The notes: a model not told the origin generated them from the letters alone. Positions 52,493-62,057 are shown, counted from the first letter of the stretch. The stretch: DNA of 64,000 nt from Capnocytophaga canis (GCF_000827555.1 NZ_CDOI01000001.1:1-64000); one strand, 5' to 3'. Made by a program: numbers and translations.

Positions 52493-53188
52493 ATGTATAA
52501 GTATCTATGTAGTTTGTTAGCTTTCTTAGGGATTCAGTTAATGAATGCTCAGGGACACGAAATAGGTGTTTTTTTAGGAGGCAGTAACCCTATTAGCGAT
52601 GTAGGTAGGACTTACTATGTGTTTCCCAATAAGTTGGCTTATGGAGGTATATATAAATGGAATTTTCATGACCGAGTATCGTTGCGTTTTCAAGTAACCA
52701 AAACAAATTTGAGAGCCAATGATATACAGTCTGATATTGCAGCGAAGGTTAAAAGACAGTTTGCTTTTTCCAATAATTTGACGGAGACTATGTTAGGATT
52801 GGAATATAACTTCTTCAAATTCAATATGGATAATTTGTTGGAGATGCCAATGACTCCTTATTTTTTTACAGGTGCATCTTATGTTGATGGAGATGAATTA
52901 TATTTTCAGAATCTAACCACACGTCCGTTAGAAGCACAAAAAATGCCTAATAGGCATCGTGCTTGGGCGATTCCTGTGGTAATGGGCTTTAAAATGAAAA
53001 TAGCAATTCGATGGATTTTAGCCGCTGAAATTGGCACTCGCTTTACGTTTACCAATAATTTGGATGGAAGTCTTCCATCAGGAGGCAATTTGTCATTTGG
53101 AAATAAAACAAGCAACGACTGGTATACTTTTTCTGGGTTTACACTAACGTACACATTCGGTAGAAAACCTTGCTATTGCAGAGAATAA
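52493..53188 (+). CDS. DUF6089 family outer membrane beta-barrel protein
   Basis: 231 residues. A signal peptide (MYKYLCSLLAFLGIQLMNAQ) is followed by an all-beta protein with alternating aromatic strands (HEIGVFLGGSNPISDVG, GIYKWNFHDRVSLRFQVT, NLTETMLGLEYNFFKF) and an end FTLTYTFGRKPCYCRE, typical of small flavobacterial barrels of the DUF6089 family. Function is not known. It regularly precedes uppS and bamA in Flavobacteriaceae, which suggests a role in envelope assembly or simple operon hitch-hiking. uppS starts four bases after its stop. Confidence 0.87.
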   Translation: MYKYLCSLLAFLGIQLMNAQGHEIGVFLGGSNPISDVGRTYYVFPNKLAYGGIYKWNFHDRVSLRFQVTKTNLRANDIQSDIAAKVKRQFAFSNNLTETMLGLEYNFFKFNMDNLLEMPMTPYFFTGASYVDGDELYFQNLTTRPLEAQKMPNRHRAWAIPVVMGFKMKIAIRWILAAEIGTRFTFTNNLDGSLPSGGNLSFGNKTSNDWYTFSGFTLTYTFGRKPCYCRE

Positions 53189-53192
53189 CAAA

Positions 53193-53921
53193 ATGGAAAA
53201 TAAGCAAATCATAAATTATCCAAAACACTTAGCCATTATTATGGATGGCAATGGGCGTTGGGCGAAAAAGAAAGGTATGATGCGTATTTTTGGTCATCAA
53301 AATGCGGTCGATGCCGTTCGTGATTCAGTGGAATATTGTGTTGAACATCGAATAGAATTTCTGACGCTATATGCATTTTCAACTGAAAACTGGAATCGTC
53401 CGAAAGAAGAGATCAATGGTTTGATGGAGTTGTTAGTCAAGTTTTTGAAAAAAGAATTTGAAAAATTGAATAAAAATAATGTCCGTCTGAACGCCATTGG
53501 GAATTTAGACCGTTTTCCCACCAAAGTCAAAGAAGAATTATTAACCGCTATTGCTAAATTGGAACATAACACAGGTTTGACACTCACTTTAGCTTTAGGC
53601 TATGGTTCGCGCGAGGAGTTGCAGACTGCCATAAAAAACATAGCAAGAGATGTGAAAAAAGGTGCCATTTTGATTGAAAATATTGATGAGAAAACAATTC
53701 AGAAATATCTCTACACACATGATTTGCCTGATGTAGATTTACTTATAAGAACCAGTGGAGAATGTCGTATAAGTAACTTTTTGCTATGGCAAATTGCGTA
53801 TGCAGAACTGTATTTTACCGATGTCCTTTGGCCAGATTTTTCAAAAAAACATCTGAATGAGGCCGTTTTAAATTATCAACAGAGAGAGAGAAGATTTGGA
53901 AAAACAAGTGAACAACTTTAA
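53193..53921 (+). CDS. uppS: Isoprenyl transferase (undecaprenyl diphosphate synthase)
   Basis: 242 residues. The catalytic aspartate is Asp18 in HLAIIMDGNGRWAKKKG, with YAFSTENWNRP and LLIRTSGECRISNFLLWQIAYAEL further on. The cysteine in RTSGECRIS replaces a residue that is variable in the family. The enzyme adds isopentenyl units to make the C55 carrier used for peptidoglycan, O-antigen and capsule, which links it to the flippases in this window. It ends one base before the bamA start. Confidence 0.96.
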   Translation: MENKQIINYPKHLAIIMDGNGRWAKKKGMMRIFGHQNAVDAVRDSVEYCVEHRIEFLTLYAFSTENWNRPKEEINGLMELLVKFLKKEFEKLNKNNVRLNAIGNLDRFPTKVKEELLTAIAKLEHNTGLTLTLALGYGSREELQTAIKNIARDVKKGAILIENIDEKTIQKYLYTHDLPDVDLLIRTSGECRISNFLLWQIAYAELYFTDVLWPDFSKKHLNEAVLNYQQRERRFGKTSEQL

Positions 53922-53922
53922 T

Positions 53923-56466
53923 ATGTCGTTAAAAAAATATATATTCATAGCACTGTCAGCTATCGTTGGGTTAGTAAACGCACAAGAAGAAGAGCGTTTG
54001 ACGTTGAAAGAAGGGAAAAAATATATTATCGGAGGTGTCGAAGTGATTGGTTCACAGCGGTATAATCCTCAGACTATTTTAGTGTCCTCGGGGTTGAAAG
54101 TAGGGGAGGAAATAGTTATCCCTAGCGAGAAATTCAGTGCAATTATCCATAAATTATGGGGATATAAATTATTTAGTGATATTGATATCTATATCCAACG
54201 TGTGGAAGGTGATAAAGCTTTTTTAGAGTTGGTAATCAAGGAAATACCATCTTTAGTTACAGCTAAGGTTACGGGAGTACGAACCAAAAAAGGCGAAACT
54301 TTGTTGGAAGATGCTAAAATCAAACCAGGAGTTAAAGTGACCGAAAGTTTAATTGCTGATACTAAAAACTACATTATTACCAAGTATAGAAAGGAGGGAT
54401 ATTTTGATACTAAGGTGACTATTGATACCAAGGTTGATACCACTGATGCTAACGGAGTGAATATGCTCATCCATGTTGACAGAGGGAACAAGGTGAAAAT
54501 AGCAAACGTTAATTTTGAAGGAAATGAAAAATTCTCGGATGCAACTCTCCGAAGAAAAATGAAAAAAACAAAACAACGCTTATTTGGACGCTTTTGGAAA
54601 CGCTCTAAATACGTAGCTAAGGAATACGATCAAGATTTGGTGTCGCTTATTGATTTCTATAAAGAAAACGGATATCGTGATGCACGAATCACCAAGGATA
54701 CCGTTGGATATGATGCTGATGGAAAACTTCAAGTAAATATTGCATTGGAAGAAGGTCGTAGATATTATTTTGGAGATATTCGTTTTCTCGGAAACTCAAT
54801 TTATAGTGATCACGCTTTACATCAGGTTTTAGGTGTAAAAAAAGGAGATGTTTATAATGGAGTGGTGCTAAAAAAACGGGTTAGAGATAATTCAAAACCT
54901 GATTCTGATGATATTTACAATTTATATCAAAACAGCGGTTATCTGTTTGCTGATGTTTTTCCAGTCGAAACTTCTGTAGTAAATGACACTATTGATTTTG
55001 AGCTAAGAATTAAAGAGGGTAAACCCGCTTATTTTGACAAGGTAACCATCAAAGGTAACTTAAGAACCAACGATCACGTAGTTTATCGAGAACTTCGTAC
55101 GCGTCCGGGCTACTTATATAACAAAGATGCTGTTATCCGAACTGTAAGAGAATTAGGTCAATTGGGTATCTTTGATGCTCAAAATATTTCGCCAAACATC
55201 AAAAATCCCGATGAAATTCAAGGGACTGTTGATTTAGAGTATGACCTAACAGAATCAGGTGGAAGTCAAGTACAATTACAAGGAGGTTATGGAGGAGGTT
55301 CTTTCATCGGGACTTTGATACTTTCATTCAATAACTTTTCCATTAGAAAATTGTTTGATAAAGAGGCGTATATGCAAAAAGTTCCGCTTCCGATGGGAGA
55401 TGGGCAGTCTTTATCAATTAATTTACAAGCAAGTAGATTCTACAGAACTTATGGATTTTCTTTTATGGAACCGTGGTTAGGAGGTAAACAACCAGTTCAA
55501 TTTTCACTGTCGTTTAACAGAACTGAGCAGTTCGGGTACGACTATCGAACCTACGATGTGGATAAAAGTAGACGAGTTTATATTACAGGGATTAATTTAG
55601 GAATAGCAAAGCGTTTGCGAGTACCGGATGATTATTTTCAAATTTCACATTTGTTCAGTTTCAACAACTATGATTTGAAGAATTACTCATTAGGATTGTT
55701 CTCTTTCCAAGAAGGAAACTCGAATGCGTTTTCGTACACTATCTCCCTTTCAAGAAACTCAAGTGGCCCTAATCCAATCTACCCAATGACGGGAAGCAAT
55801 TTCTCAGTGAGTGCCAAAATAACACCTCCTTATTCAATCTTCAATGGAGTTGATTATGCAGCCTTGGCATCTCAAAGAGTTAATGCGTTCGCAAATGGTG
55901 ATATGGCAGCCGTTGCAGCTATCGACCAAGAGCGTTTTCGTTGGTTGGAGTACTACAAATTGAAAGCCTCAGGAACTTGGTATACCAATATTGTCGATAA
56001 ATTTGTCGTAAAATTGGGTGCAGATTTTGGATACTTAGGAGCATACGACAAAAACAGAGGTATTGTTCCCTTTGAAAGATTTTTTATGGGAGGAGATGGT
56101 TTAGGTTATTATACGATGGACGGGCGTGAAAATATCCAGATGCGAGGATATACTAATTACTCGCTTTCATCCGATGGAGGAGATAATATATACAATAAGT
56201 TTTCATTAGAATTGCGTTATCCAATCACGTTAAAACCAATGGCGTCTATTTATGGACTGGCATTCGCTGAGGGAGGAAATACCTACACAGGTTTTTCTAA
56301 TTTTAACCCATTCCAGTTGAAGCGTTCGGCAGGATTAGGATTACGTTTGTTTATGCCGATGTTCGGTATGCTGGGTATTGATTTTGGATATGGATTTGAC
56401 AAACCATTAGGGTCAAATACCGTGGGGGGATGGCAAACGCATTTTATTTTTGGACAGCAATTCTAA
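53923..56466 (+). CDS. bamA: Outer membrane protein assembly factor BamA
   Basis: 847 residues from the ATG at 53923, which gives the signal peptide MSLKKYIFIALSAIVGLVNAQ. The frame stays open a few codons upstream but only within uppS. POTRA repeats span about 25-430 (GNEKFSDATLRRKMK, GRRYYFGDIRFLGN, GKPAYFDKVTIKGN). The 16-strand barrel follows and ends HFIFGQQF with the C-terminal phenylalanine typical of Bam substrates. BamA folds outer-membrane proteins, including the SusC barrels here. It is the centre of the uppS-bamA-ompH operon. Confidence 0.95.
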   Translation: MSLKKYIFIALSAIVGLVNAQEEERLTLKEGKKYIIGGVEVIGSQRYNPQTILVSSGLKVGEEIVIPSEKFSAIIHKLWGYKLFSDIDIYIQRVEGDKAFLELVIKEIPSLVTAKVTGVRTKKGETLLEDAKIKPGVKVTESLIADTKNYIITKYRKEGYFDTKVTIDTKVDTTDANGVNMLIHVDRGNKVKIANVNFEGNEKFSDATLRRKMKKTKQRLFGRFWKRSKYVAKEYDQDLVSLIDFYKENGYRDARITKDTVGYDADGKLQVNIALEEGRRYYFGDIRFLGNSIYSDHALHQVLGVKKGDVYNGVVLKKRVRDNSKPDSDDIYNLYQNSGYLFADVFPVETSVVNDTIDFELRIKEGKPAYFDKVTIKGNLRTNDHVVYRELRTRPGYLYNKDAVIRTVRELGQLGIFDAQNISPNIKNPDEIQGTVDLEYDLTESGGSQVQLQGGYGGGSFIGTLILSFNNFSIRKLFDKEAYMQKVPLPMGDGQSLSINLQASRFYRTYGFSFMEPWLGGKQPVQFSLSFNRTEQFGYDYRTYDVDKSRRVYITGINLGIAKRLRVPDDYFQISHLFSFNNYDLKNYSLGLFSFQEGNSNAFSYTISLSRNSSGPNPIYPMTGSNFSVSAKITPPYSIFNGVDYAALASQRVNAFANGDMAAVAAIDQERFRWLEYYKLKASGTWYTNIVDKFVVKLGADFGYLGAYDKNRGIVPFERFFMGGDGLGYYTMDGRENIQMRGYTNYSLSSDGGDNIYNKFSLELRYPITLKPMASIYGLAFAEGGNTYTGFSNFNPFQLKRSAGLGLRLFMPMFGMLGIDFGYGFDKPLGSNTVGGWQTHFIFGQQF

Positions 56467-56559
56467 TTTGGCATGATATTTTCTGTAGTAGAAAAAGTTA
56501 TGCGTAATAAATGTATAATCCAAAACTATTAGCTTGATTATCACATTCCTATTTTGTAA

Positions 56560-57381
56560 GTGATGAATAAAATTGTAAAAAATATAATCAGTTTAGGTTT
56601 GCTCATCGCAACAACGATGCTTTATGCACAAAAAAGTTCACGTATAGGGTATGTCGATATGGATTATGTGCTGTCCAACTTGGAAGAATACCAAGTAGCA
56701 AGTGAGCAATTTGCACTTCAAGTAGCTCAGTGGCAGGTTGAAATTGAAAAGCGGGAAGCCGATATTCAGAAAGAGAAACAGAAACTTGACGCTGAAAAAT
56801 CGTTGTTGACGCCTGAACTCATTAAGGATAAAGAGCAAGAAATCGCCTTATTAGAATATCAGTTAAATGCCTACAAGGAACAGAAGTTTGGAAAGGAAGG
56901 AGAGTACTTTACTCAAAAGTTTATGTTAGCTAAACCAATTCAAGATCAGGTGTTTAATATAGTTCAAGAGATAGGAAAGTTCAGAAATTACGACATGGTT
57001 TTTGAAAAAAGTGAAGTGTCGATGCTCTACTCTGCCAATCAACACAATTTGAGTAACGTAGTGTTGCGGGTCTTAAAACGTAAAGATAATGCAGAGGATA
57101 GGAATCGGGATTTTACGGAGTTATTAAAAGAAAGTTACGATTTTGAGTTTGTCGATGAACGAACCAAACGCCAACGTGAAATAGAAAAAGAACGTGCAAA
57201 GCTACAGGCTGAACGGCAAAAGGCGTACGAACAAGAACGAAAACGTAAGGCAGAAGAAAAAGCACAGCGAGATCGTGAACGAGAAGCCAAGGTGAAGCAA
57301 CAACAGCAAGAACGGGAGGAGCGAATCAAAAAGCAACAAGAGGAACGAGAAGCCAGAAGGAAACAGCAAGTAACGAAATAA
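56560..57381 (+). CDS. OmpH/Skp family periplasmic chaperone with long charged tail
   Basis: 273 residues. The signal peptide ends YAQ (~25), then the OmpH/Skp domain (about 27-180: RIGYVDMDYVLSNLEEYQVA and a long coiled-coil arm). A tail from ~205 to the end is nearly all Lys, Arg, Glu and Gln, a predicted extended helix. Skp carries unfolded barrels to BamA through the periplasm. The charged tail makes this copy much longer than the ~170 residues of the next one. Start could also be the second ATG at 56563. It is in the bamA operon. Confidence 0.92.
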   Translation: MMNKIVKNIISLGLLIATTMLYAQKSSRIGYVDMDYVLSNLEEYQVASEQFALQVAQWQVEIEKREADIQKEKQKLDAEKSLLTPELIKDKEQEIALLEYQLNAYKEQKFGKEGEYFTQKFMLAKPIQDQVFNIVQEIGKFRNYDMVFEKSEVSMLYSANQHNLSNVVLRVLKRKDNAEDRNRDFTELLKESYDFEFVDERTKRQREIEKERAKLQAERQKAYEQERKRKAEEKAQRDREREAKVKQQQQEREERIKKQQEEREARRKQQVTK

Positions 57382-57438
57382 ATAATAAAAACGATTTAAA
57401 ATAAACAAGACTAATTATTAATTTAACAATTATTAAGG

Positions 57439-57972
57439 ATGATGAGAAACATTAGAACAATTATGGTAGTATTAGCTCTTATTTTTGGAGCAACATCAAT
57501 GGCAACTGCGCAAGTGAAAGTAGCACACATTGACGTACAAAAACTTCTTGAAGAAATGCCTGAGAGAAAAGCAGCAGAGGCTCAATTGAAAAAATTGGAG
57601 CAAAATTATACCGCTGATATTCAAGCGTCTATCAAAGAACTTCAAACCAAAGCTCAGACCTACCAAAATGAGGCAGCTTCTCTATCTGAAGCTCAGTTAA
57701 AAGCAAGACAAGCTGAGTTTGAGAAAAAAGGAGAAGAAATCCAAACGATGGAAAACAATATTCGTCAAGCTGAGCAAAACGCAAGACAAACGTTATTGAA
57801 AAAACGACAAGAATTAGTAGAGCCAATTTTGAAAAAAGTGAAAGCTGCTATTGAAAAAGTTGCTAAAGCACAAGGTATCCACTATGTACTTGACTCGAGT
57901 GCTGGTTCAGGGGTAATCGTAGCTTCTGGAACAGATTTGTACGAATCAGTGAAAAAGGAGTTGAAATTCTAA
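57439..57972 (+). CDS. OmpH/Skp family periplasmic chaperone
   Basis: 177 residues, standard Skp size. Signal peptide MMRNIRTIMVVLALIFGATSMATAQ, then VKVAHIDVQKLLEEMPERKAAEAQLKKLEQNY and a coiled coil to about 145, ending with the YVLDSSAGSGVIVASGTDLYESV strand of the trimer core. It should act with BamA in outer-membrane protein transport. This is the last gene of the operon; a strong terminator follows. Confidence 0.94.
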   Translation: MMRNIRTIMVVLALIFGATSMATAQVKVAHIDVQKLLEEMPERKAAEAQLKKLEQNYTADIQASIKELQTKAQTYQNEAASLSEAQLKARQAEFEKKGEEIQTMENNIRQAEQNARQTLLKKRQELVEPILKKVKAAIEKVAKAQGIHYVLDSSAGSGVIVASGTDLYESVKKELKF

Positions 57973-57995
57973 TACTTAAAAATAATCTAATATGG

Positions 57996-58027
57996 GGTTG
58001 TCTGAAACATTCAGGCAACCTTTTTTT
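57996..58027 (+). terminator. Terminator of the bamA operon
   Basis: GGTTGTCTGAA (57996-58006) and TTCAGGCAACC (58010-58020) pair over 11 bp with one G-U and a 3-base loop, followed by seven T. Its T run overlaps the -33 box of feoA. Confidence 0.88.
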
Positions 58028-58054
58028 GTATGTATATATTTATTACTATATTTG
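58025..58054 (+). promoter_or_regulatory. Promoter of feoAB
   Basis: TTTG (58025-58028), an 18-base spacer and TATATTTG (58047-58054) match the consensus. The -33 box uses the end of the upstream terminator's T run. I see no convincing Fur site in the 33-base leader. Confidence 0.72.
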
Positions 58055-58087
58055 CCTCAAAAAATAAGTCTAAATAAAAGATAAGTT

Positions 58088-58336
58088 ATGGAAAATATTT
58101 CCACAGCACATAGAACGACAATTTCAGACCTAAAAAAAGGGGAACGAGGTATTATTAAACATATTGATATTGAGAATGTTCCTTTAAAATTGATTGAATT
58201 GGGGTGCTTTGTTGGAAGTGAAGTTATGGTTATTGAGAAATCGTTGTTTGGAAATCCTATCTACGTAAACATGAATAACTCCTATCTTTCTATCCGTAAA
58301 GAAATGGCTTCATTAATTGAAATTGAAAAAATATGA
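58088..58336 (+). CDS. feoA: Ferrous iron transport protein FeoA
   Basis: 82 residues, a small SH3-like protein of the FeoA fold (TISDLKKGERGIIKHIDIENVPLKLIELGCFVGSEVMVIEKSLFGNPIYVNM). It is cytosolic and is needed for FeoB activity. Its stop overlaps the feoB start by four bases (ATGA), the usual order. Fused FeoAB forms exist in Bacteroidota; here they are separate. Confidence 0.94.
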   Translation: MENISTAHRTTISDLKKGERGIIKHIDIENVPLKLIELGCFVGSEVMVIEKSLFGNPIYVNMNNSYLSIRKEMASLIEIEKI

Positions 58337-60453
58337 CAAAAGACAGCATACGAGTAGCTCTTATTGGGAATCCTAATACGGGAAAGACCTCTATTTTTAA
58401 TGCTCTGACAGGGTTAAATCAGAAAGTGGGGAACTATCCGGGTATTACAGTGGAGAAAAAAATTGGATATTGTAAGCTTTCGGATGGAACAAAAGCAGAA
58501 ATTATAGATTTACCTGGAACCTATAGTTTGAATGCTAACTCAATGGACGAACGCGTTGCTGTGAATATTCTGTTGAATAAAAAAGGGGAATTGTATCCTG
58601 ATGTGGTAGCTGTTGTCACCGATGTTGAAAATCTGAAACAAAATATGTTGATTTTCACACAGATAAAGGATCTGAATTTGCCTACGATTTTGATTGTTAA
58701 TATGGCCGACCGGATGGAAAAACGTGGCATCAGTATTGACATTCAAGCCTTGGAGAAGGAGTTACGAACAAAAGTAGTTTTAGTGAGTACGCGAACAAAA
58801 AAAGGATTGAATGAACTAAAAGATGTTATTACTAATTATGCTGAACTTTCAACCGATAAGTTTTTTAATATCAATAGCTTAGATGAAGGGTATTTCACAA
58901 GGATAGCAGATTTATTTCCCAAAGAAAATCCATATAAATTGTGGCTAATAATTTCTCACAACGTAGATATTATCGACCAATACAAAGAAATTGATCTCAG
59001 TGGTGTAAAAAGTTCAAAATCAGAGAGCGAAATTAAGCGATTGAAACAACGTGAGACCATTTTGCGTTACAAACATATTAATGAAATCTTAAAAAAGACT
59101 TATTCCGTTAATCTGGCTGATGCCCGAGGACTTCGTGCTTCACTTGATAAAATTTTGATTCATAAAGTATTTGGATATCTAATTTTTGCACTTATCTTAC
59201 TGCTTGTTTTTCAGGCCGTTTACGATTGGAGTTCTTACCCAATGGATTGGATTGAAAAGGGATTCGATTGGCTTTCAAGAAAGGCTGAGCAAATCTTGCC
59301 TGAGGGAGCTTTGACAAATCTGCTGACTCAAGGAATCCTTCCTGGAATTTCAGGGATAGTTGTGTTTGTACCTCAGATTTCTATTTTGTTTTTCTTTATC
59401 TCTTTATTGGAAGAAAGTGGCTATATGAGTAGGGTAGTGTTCTTAATGGATAACCTGATGAAACGCTTCGGACTTAACGGGAAAAGTGTTGTACCTCTCA
59501 TTTCAGGGGTTGCTTGTGCTATTCCTGCCGTAATGGTTGCCAGAAATATCGAGAGTTGGAAGGAGCGACTTATAACTGTGTTAGTTACTCCTTTTATGAC
59601 TTGTTCCGCTCGTTTGCCTGTCTATCTGATAATCATAGCATTAGTAATTCCTGATGGTAGTGTTGGCTTTATCAGTTATAAAGCTCTTACTTTATTAGCT
59701 CTCTATGTTTTGGGATTTGTGGTGGCGTTGTTATCAGCTTTTATTTTGGATAAGATACTGAAAATTAATAAAAATAAAAGTTTTTTCATTGTAGAAATGC
59801 CTGATTATAAGATGCCTTTACTACGGAATGTGGGGACTACGGTTTATGAAAAAACCAAAAGTTTTGTGTTGGGAGCAGGAAAAATTATTTTGGCAATCTC
59901 TATAATTCTTTGGTTTTTAGGCTCTCACGGTGTTGGCGAAAAATATGAGAATATTGAGGCAGAAGCCGAAGTGCTAGCACAGCAAAATCAATGGGACAAA
60001 ACAGAAAAGGCTCATTTTGTAGAATCTATGCAGTTGGAATATTCTTATTTGGGATATATCGGGAAAGCCATAGAACCTGTTTTCAAACCTTTGGGATATG
60101 ATTGGAAGATTAGTATTGGGGTTTTGTCATCATTTGCTGCACGTGAGGTGTTTGTTAGTACCTTGTCATCGATTTACAGTTTAGGAGCCGATTTAGATAC
60201 GGAAGAGGAGGAGGGAGAACGCACTATTTTGAATAAATTACGAAGCGAAGTTCGTCCCGATGGAACGCCTGTCTACACCTTCGCCACTGGTATTTCCTTA
60301 TTATTATTCTATGCCTTTGCCATGCAATGTCTCAGTACTATGGCCATTGTTAAACGAGAAACCAACAGTTGGAAATGGACAGTAATACAGTGGTCTTTTA
60401 TGACAGGCATAGCCTATTTGAGTGCGATGATTGCATTTGTATGGTTGAGTTAG
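58333..60453 (+). CDS. feoB: Ferrous iron transport protein FeoB
   Basis: 706 residues. The N-terminal G domain has the G1 motif GNPNTGKTS (12-20), DLPGTYSL (G3) and NMADRMEKRG (G4-like). The membrane part (from about 275) has the gate motifs VPLISGVACAIPAVMVARN and TPFMTCSARLPVYL, with the conserved cysteines, and AAREVFVSTLSSIY. The protein imports Fe(II) through the inner membrane. Together with SusC-type receptors and lpdA it is a normal monocistron group. It is not adjacent to any regulator. Confidence 0.96.
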   Translation: MTKDSIRVALIGNPNTGKTSIFNALTGLNQKVGNYPGITVEKKIGYCKLSDGTKAEIIDLPGTYSLNANSMDERVAVNILLNKKGELYPDVVAVVTDVENLKQNMLIFTQIKDLNLPTILIVNMADRMEKRGISIDIQALEKELRTKVVLVSTRTKKGLNELKDVITNYAELSTDKFFNINSLDEGYFTRIADLFPKENPYKLWLIISHNVDIIDQYKEIDLSGVKSSKSESEIKRLKQRETILRYKHINEILKKTYSVNLADARGLRASLDKILIHKVFGYLIFALILLLVFQAVYDWSSYPMDWIEKGFDWLSRKAEQILPEGALTNLLTQGILPGISGIVVFVPQISILFFFISLLEESGYMSRVVFLMDNLMKRFGLNGKSVVPLISGVACAIPAVMVARNIESWKERLITVLVTPFMTCSARLPVYLIIIALVIPDGSVGFISYKALTLLALYVLGFVVALLSAFILDKILKINKNKSFFIVEMPDYKMPLLRNVGTTVYEKTKSFVLGAGKIILAISIILWFLGSHGVGEKYENIEAEAEVLAQQNQWDKTEKAHFVESMQLEYSYLGYIGKAIEPVFKPLGYDWKISIGVLSSFAAREVFVSTLSSIYSLGADLDTEEEEGERTILNKLRSEVRPDGTPVYTFATGISLLLFYAFAMQCLSTMAIVKRETNSWKWTVIQWSFMTGIAYLSAMIAFVWLS

Positions 60454-60531
60454 AGAGTGCTACGGTAATTAGCTGTTTTTTTTCACATACAGTTATTTCG
60501 AGAAAAATATACAATGATTGATTCTAAATCC

Positions 60532-60562
60532 TTGTAATCTTTCTTTTTTATTCGTAAGTTTG
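60532..60562 (+). promoter_or_regulatory. Promoter of lpdA
   Basis: TTG (60532-60534), a 20-base spacer and TAAGTTTG (60555-60562) match the consensus, 30 bases before the ATG at 60593. Confidence 0.68.
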
Positions 60563-60592
60563 TGGTTCTAATACAAAAAATAAAGAAAATAT

Positions 60593-61996
60593 ATGAAAAA
60601 ATATGATGTTGTAGTCATCGGTTCAGGGCCTGGAGGATACGTAGCTGCGATTCGTTCGGCTCAGTTGGGATTTAAAACTGCAATTGTTGAAAAATACAAC
60701 ACCTTAGGAGGTACGTGTTTGAATGTAGGATGTATCCCTTCAAAAGCTTTGTTAGATTCATCACATCACTACGAAGATGCCCTAAAACATTTTGCGGCTC
60801 ACGGAATTGAAATCACTGGTGAGGTAAAAATCAGTTTAGAAAAAATGATTGATCGTAAAAAGACCGTAGTAGAGCAAACGTGTGCAGGTATCAATTTTTT
60901 GATGGATAAAAATAAAATTGATGTATTCCATGGAGTAGGGAGTTTCGTGAATAATACCCAACTTAAGATTACGAATGAGAACCAAGTTGAGGAAATTGAG
61001 GCAAAATATTCCATCATTGCTACAGGTTCAAAACCTTCGACCTTACCATTCATAACCGTTGATAAAGAGAGAATCATAACTTCAACAGAAGCTTTAAAAC
61101 TTAAAGAAATCCCTAAACATTTGATAGTTATAGGAGGAGGAGTTATTGGATTAGAATTAGGTCAAGTGTATAGACGTTTGGGCGCAGAAGTTTCCGTAGT
61201 GGAATATATGGATAGTATTATCCCTACGATGGATAAAGGTTTAGGAAAAGAACTCACAAAGGTACTTAAAAAACAAGGTTTTAAGTTTTACACAAGTCAC
61301 CAAGTTAAAGAAGTTTCACGTTCAGGTGAGGTAGTAAATGTTAAGGCTACTAATAGCAAAGGCGAAGAAGTTAGTTTGCAAGGGGATTACTGTTTAGTAG
61401 CTGTTGGTCGTCGTCCCTATACCGAAGGATTAAATCTTGAAGCGGTAGGAGTGAAAAAAGATGAGCGAGGTAGGGTAGAGGTAAATAGTCATTTGCAAAC
61501 CTCGGTACCTAATATTTATGCCATAGGAGATGTGGTTCGAGGGGCGATGCTTGCCCACAAAGCAGAAGAAGAAGGGGTTTTGGTGGCTGAGCAATTGGCA
61601 GGACAAAAACCACACATTGACTATAATCTCATTCCAGGAGTGGTTTATACATGGCCAGAGGTAGCAGCTGTCGGAAAAACGGAAGAACAGTTGAAAGCTG
61701 AAGGAGTTGCCTTTAAAGTGGGTCAATTCCCAATGCGTGCCTTGGGACGTGCCCGAGCGAGTATGGATATTGATGGCTTCGTCAAAATTTTAGCTGATGC
61801 AACAACGGATGAAATTTTGGGAGTGCATATGATTGGAGCTCGTGCTGCCGATATGATTGCAGAAGCCGTGACCGCAATGGAATTCAAAGCAAGTGCCGAG
61901 GATATCTCTCGTATCAGTCATGCTCACCCAACTTTTACAGAAGCCATTAAAGAAGCTGCTTTAGCAGCAACCGATAATAGAGCGTTACACGTTTGA
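60593..61996 (+). CDS. lpdA: Dihydrolipoyl dehydrogenase
   Basis: 467 residues. FAD site GSGPGGYVAAIRSAQLG (10-26). The redox cysteines are Cys42 and Cys47 in GGTCLNVGCIPSK. NAD site IGGGVIGLELGQVYRRLG, and the C-terminal HAHPTFTEAIKEAA carries the active-site histidine. The enzyme reoxidises dihydrolipoamide in pyruvate and 2-oxoglutarate dehydrogenase complexes or the glycine cleavage system. No E1 or E2 genes are near, so it probably serves several complexes. It has its own promoter and terminator. Confidence 0.97.
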   Translation: MKKYDVVVIGSGPGGYVAAIRSAQLGFKTAIVEKYNTLGGTCLNVGCIPSKALLDSSHHYEDALKHFAAHGIEITGEVKISLEKMIDRKKTVVEQTCAGINFLMDKNKIDVFHGVGSFVNNTQLKITNENQVEEIEAKYSIIATGSKPSTLPFITVDKERIITSTEALKLKEIPKHLIVIGGGVIGLELGQVYRRLGAEVSVVEYMDSIIPTMDKGLGKELTKVLKKQGFKFYTSHQVKEVSRSGEVVNVKATNSKGEEVSLQGDYCLVAVGRRPYTEGLNLEAVGVKKDERGRVEVNSHLQTSVPNIYAIGDVVRGAMLAHKAEEEGVLVAEQLAGQKPHIDYNLIPGVVYTWPEVAAVGKTEEQLKAEGVAFKVGQFPMRALGRARASMDIDGFVKILADATTDEILGVHMIGARAADMIAEAVTAMEFKASAEDISRISHAHPTFTEAIKEAALAATDNRALHV

Positions 61997-62019
61997 TAAG
62001 GGTTCATAAAGTTTATAAT

Positions 62020-62057
62020 CCAAAAAGAGATTGTTCCAAAAGACAATCTCTTTTTGG
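62020..62057. terminator. Bidirectional terminator between lpdA and ogt
   Basis: CCAAAAAGAGATTGT (62020-62034) and ACAATCTCTTTTTGG (62043-62057) are perfect 15-bp arms with an 8-base loop. The T run lies inside the right arm on the plus strand and the left arm on the minus strand. The left arm shares 19 of 20 bases with the left end of the 168-bp element at 13156. Confidence 0.85.

Noticed and set aside
57135-57408. Antisense frames over the charged tail of OmpH
   Set aside because: The low-complexity Lys/Glu/Arg codons produce open Ser/Phe/Leu-rich frames on the other strand; there is no start signal or promoter.
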